Shown here: positions 18,843 through 20,227 of the stretch, piece after piece | How positions within the stretch are numbered: the stretch's first letter is position 1 | Layout of the letters: every line of letters begins with the position of its first letter | From: Elysia marginata | Lineage: Eukaryota > Mollusca > Gastropoda > Plakobranchidae | NCBI GenBank assembly: GCA_019649035.1 | Contig: BMAT01001966.1 | Coordinates: forward strand, 145,010-165,236 | DNA: 20,227 nt | Direction of reading: 5' to 3' | Position numbers and translations under genes: made by a program | The notes under the pieces: generated by a model | The model's database searches: none | What the model saw: the letters and a program-made list of their open reading frames with translations, nothing else | What the model was told of the DNA's origin: nothing

Positions 18843-20132
18843 GAACTTGTTTTTATTCCTCTTGAATGCACACTACAACACTACCTGTTACCTTGACGAC
18901 TAACGAGACGATAATAGCTCCATTAGTTGAACAGTTACAAAAAGAAAGAAAATAATATGGCGAGATTTTTCTTCGTGTTTTATATAGAAAGAGTGTTAAG
19001 CTAATCTGTGAGATGTGTTATGATATATTTATTGAGAGTTGGGTTATCTTAATTAAATAAAAAAATACATGGGAAGGAATGAAAGTTTGATTTAGCAGAC
19101 AACTGAAATCAAATCTTTTACACTTAATTTTCCATGCCGCTATGAGGTCAAAGGCTAGCAAATATGACTACTACTAGTTCGGTCTTCTTGTCTTTTTTTT
19201 TGCCCTAAACACTTTCATCTCTCAGCAGCATTTACAGAGAGAACCGTTTGCCCAGACAAAGAACTTGCTATAGAATGAGAAATCAATACCGATCCCTACC
19301 ACGCTGACTGAGTAATGAGACGCTGTAAGGTTTAGATTTATTGGCCAGAATATGATTGAGATAAGTCAATGTTATCGGAACATTACTGAGCAAGACGTAG
19401 ACGAGCCCGCAGAGGTAGAAAGCGCTTGCTAAGTATCTTCCGTTACCATAGACGTTAATGACTGACGATCATCATCAGCGTGTGAAACTCACATCTGACG
19501 GTCCGTATGTTCTATTGTTATTGATCCACTAAGTAATGTATAGGGCATTGTTCTCTAAATTAAATGAAAACAACTATAATTTGAAAGAATCACGTAAGTA
19601 TCTACCTTAAAATGAATCTTTCATTAAAAAACAGTTATCACTTTCAAGTGACCTTTGGTTTTCTCCTTTCTAATTTGTCCTAGATCTTTTTTAAATGTAG
19701 CCCACAGCATGGATCGGTATATTGTTTGGCTTTTAGTATGAATTCTTTTACCACTATAATGAGTGAATGTACAAAAGCTCACAATCCCTGCAATGTGTTA
19801 TCAAAGAAAAAAAGATGTTAGCATGGTTCTGCTTTTTGTTTGCATTTTATAGCCTTTTTGGTAAAAAGAAAGTGACGAAAAATTGCAATATATATCTCTA
19901 TAAAAGTGTAATGTGATTGAGAATGATTATGATGGTGCTAAGTAAGTCAATGGTATTGGGCATGTTGATAGTGGTGATGTTATGTATCGGCCAATCAGAT
20001 GATAGCGTAGATTTGTAGGACCTGGATGCAACATTTAGCATCCGATCATACTATCTATTGTATCTGTTGTCTATATTAATTGTGCTATTGCTTTTAACCC
20101 GAATTGCTCTTTACTTCCATTATCTTTCGGCA
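18843..20132. other. AT-rich non-coding stretch
   Basis: I see no gene, RNA or clear repeat here. T and A runs occur (near 19192-19202 and 19806-19814). Confidence 0.55.
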
Positions 20133-20227
20133 GCGGCAATAATAGTAGCAGTAGGAGTAGCAGTAGAAGTAATGGAAATTGTAGTAGTAGTAATAGTAAA
20201 TTGAACAGGAGTCGCAGTAGAGCTGTG
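20133..20227 (+). repeat. Degenerate AGT/AGC trinucleotide repeat at window end
   Basis: The sequence is an imperfect run of AGT, AGC, AGG and AAT triplets (best at 20144-20210) and continues to the edge. One frame, open from 20039 to the edge, reads it as Ser/Arg/Asn (SSSRSSSRSNGN) after a hydrophobic stretch. No start codon is visible, so a coding role cannot be judged from this window. Confidence 0.7.

Noticed and set aside
18605..18896. Overlapping open frames on both strands (88 and 77 codons)
   Set aside because: Both run through the CT microsatellite, which has no stops in any frame and gives Arg-Glu or Ser-Leu dipeptide runs.
1..20227. CRISPR array, prophage, operon, origin or toxin-type system
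   Set aside because: There are no regularly spaced direct repeats with unique spacers, no coding density and no recognisable protein family. The window looks like animal non-coding DNA.

Overview
This window reads as non-coding DNA from an animal nuclear genome. It is strongly AT-rich and has long T, A, purine and pyrimidine runs, several microsatellites with CT, AAT, GAA, AC or GTCT units, and a tRNA-derived SINE with clean target-site duplications. No open frame encodes a protein I recognise. Nothing looks bacterial, viral or organellar: there are no operons, ribosome-binding sites, dense genes, rRNA or intact tRNA genes. An invertebrate, perhaps a mollusc, would fit the SINE style and repeat mix, but that is inference.

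Layout. 1-2375 is plain AT-rich sequence. 2384-3090 is a purine-rich belt with two exon-like splice-site combinations. 3158-3450 is a decayed tandem repeat of about 60-90 bp units. 4262-5074 holds a small open frame next to an AC repeat and a mosaic of overlapping open frames that may be a decayed coding fragment or chance. 5486-5830 is a GC-richer patch that starts like a degraded tRNA-derived SINE head and also holds AP-1, NF-Y and paired CRE half-site matches. 6228 and 6771 are two TATA-box modules sharing a short downstream word. 6969-7060 is a GTCT/CT microsatellite. 7820-8044 is an anonymous open frame. 8664-8739 and 10196-10273 are two copies of one unknown dispersed repeat. 9120-9172 is an AAT microsatellite. 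9540-9855 is the best-supported feature: a 288-bp minus-strand SINE between 14-bp direct repeats. 11220-11780 is pyrimidine-rich. 12338-12403 is a 33-bp tandem duplication. 14834-15088 and 16735-16894 are the best exon-like open frames, and just beyond the second is a perfect TCTCGCGAGA promoter-type palindrome. 17659-17727 is a 69-nt pure purine tract with G4 and triplex potential. 18330-18700 is a GC-elevated, CpG-bearing patch that runs toward a CT microsatellite. 20133-20227 is a degenerate AGT/AGC repeat that runs off the window end.

I infer an intergenic or long-intron segment shaped by SINE insertion, microsatellite growth and sequence decay, with a few candidate regulatory islands or non-coding exons. 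I see no evidence of a new multi-gene system. The exon and regulatory calls are hypotheses: splice-site matches and stop-free runs of 60-90 codons are expected several times by chance in AT-rich DNA of this length.
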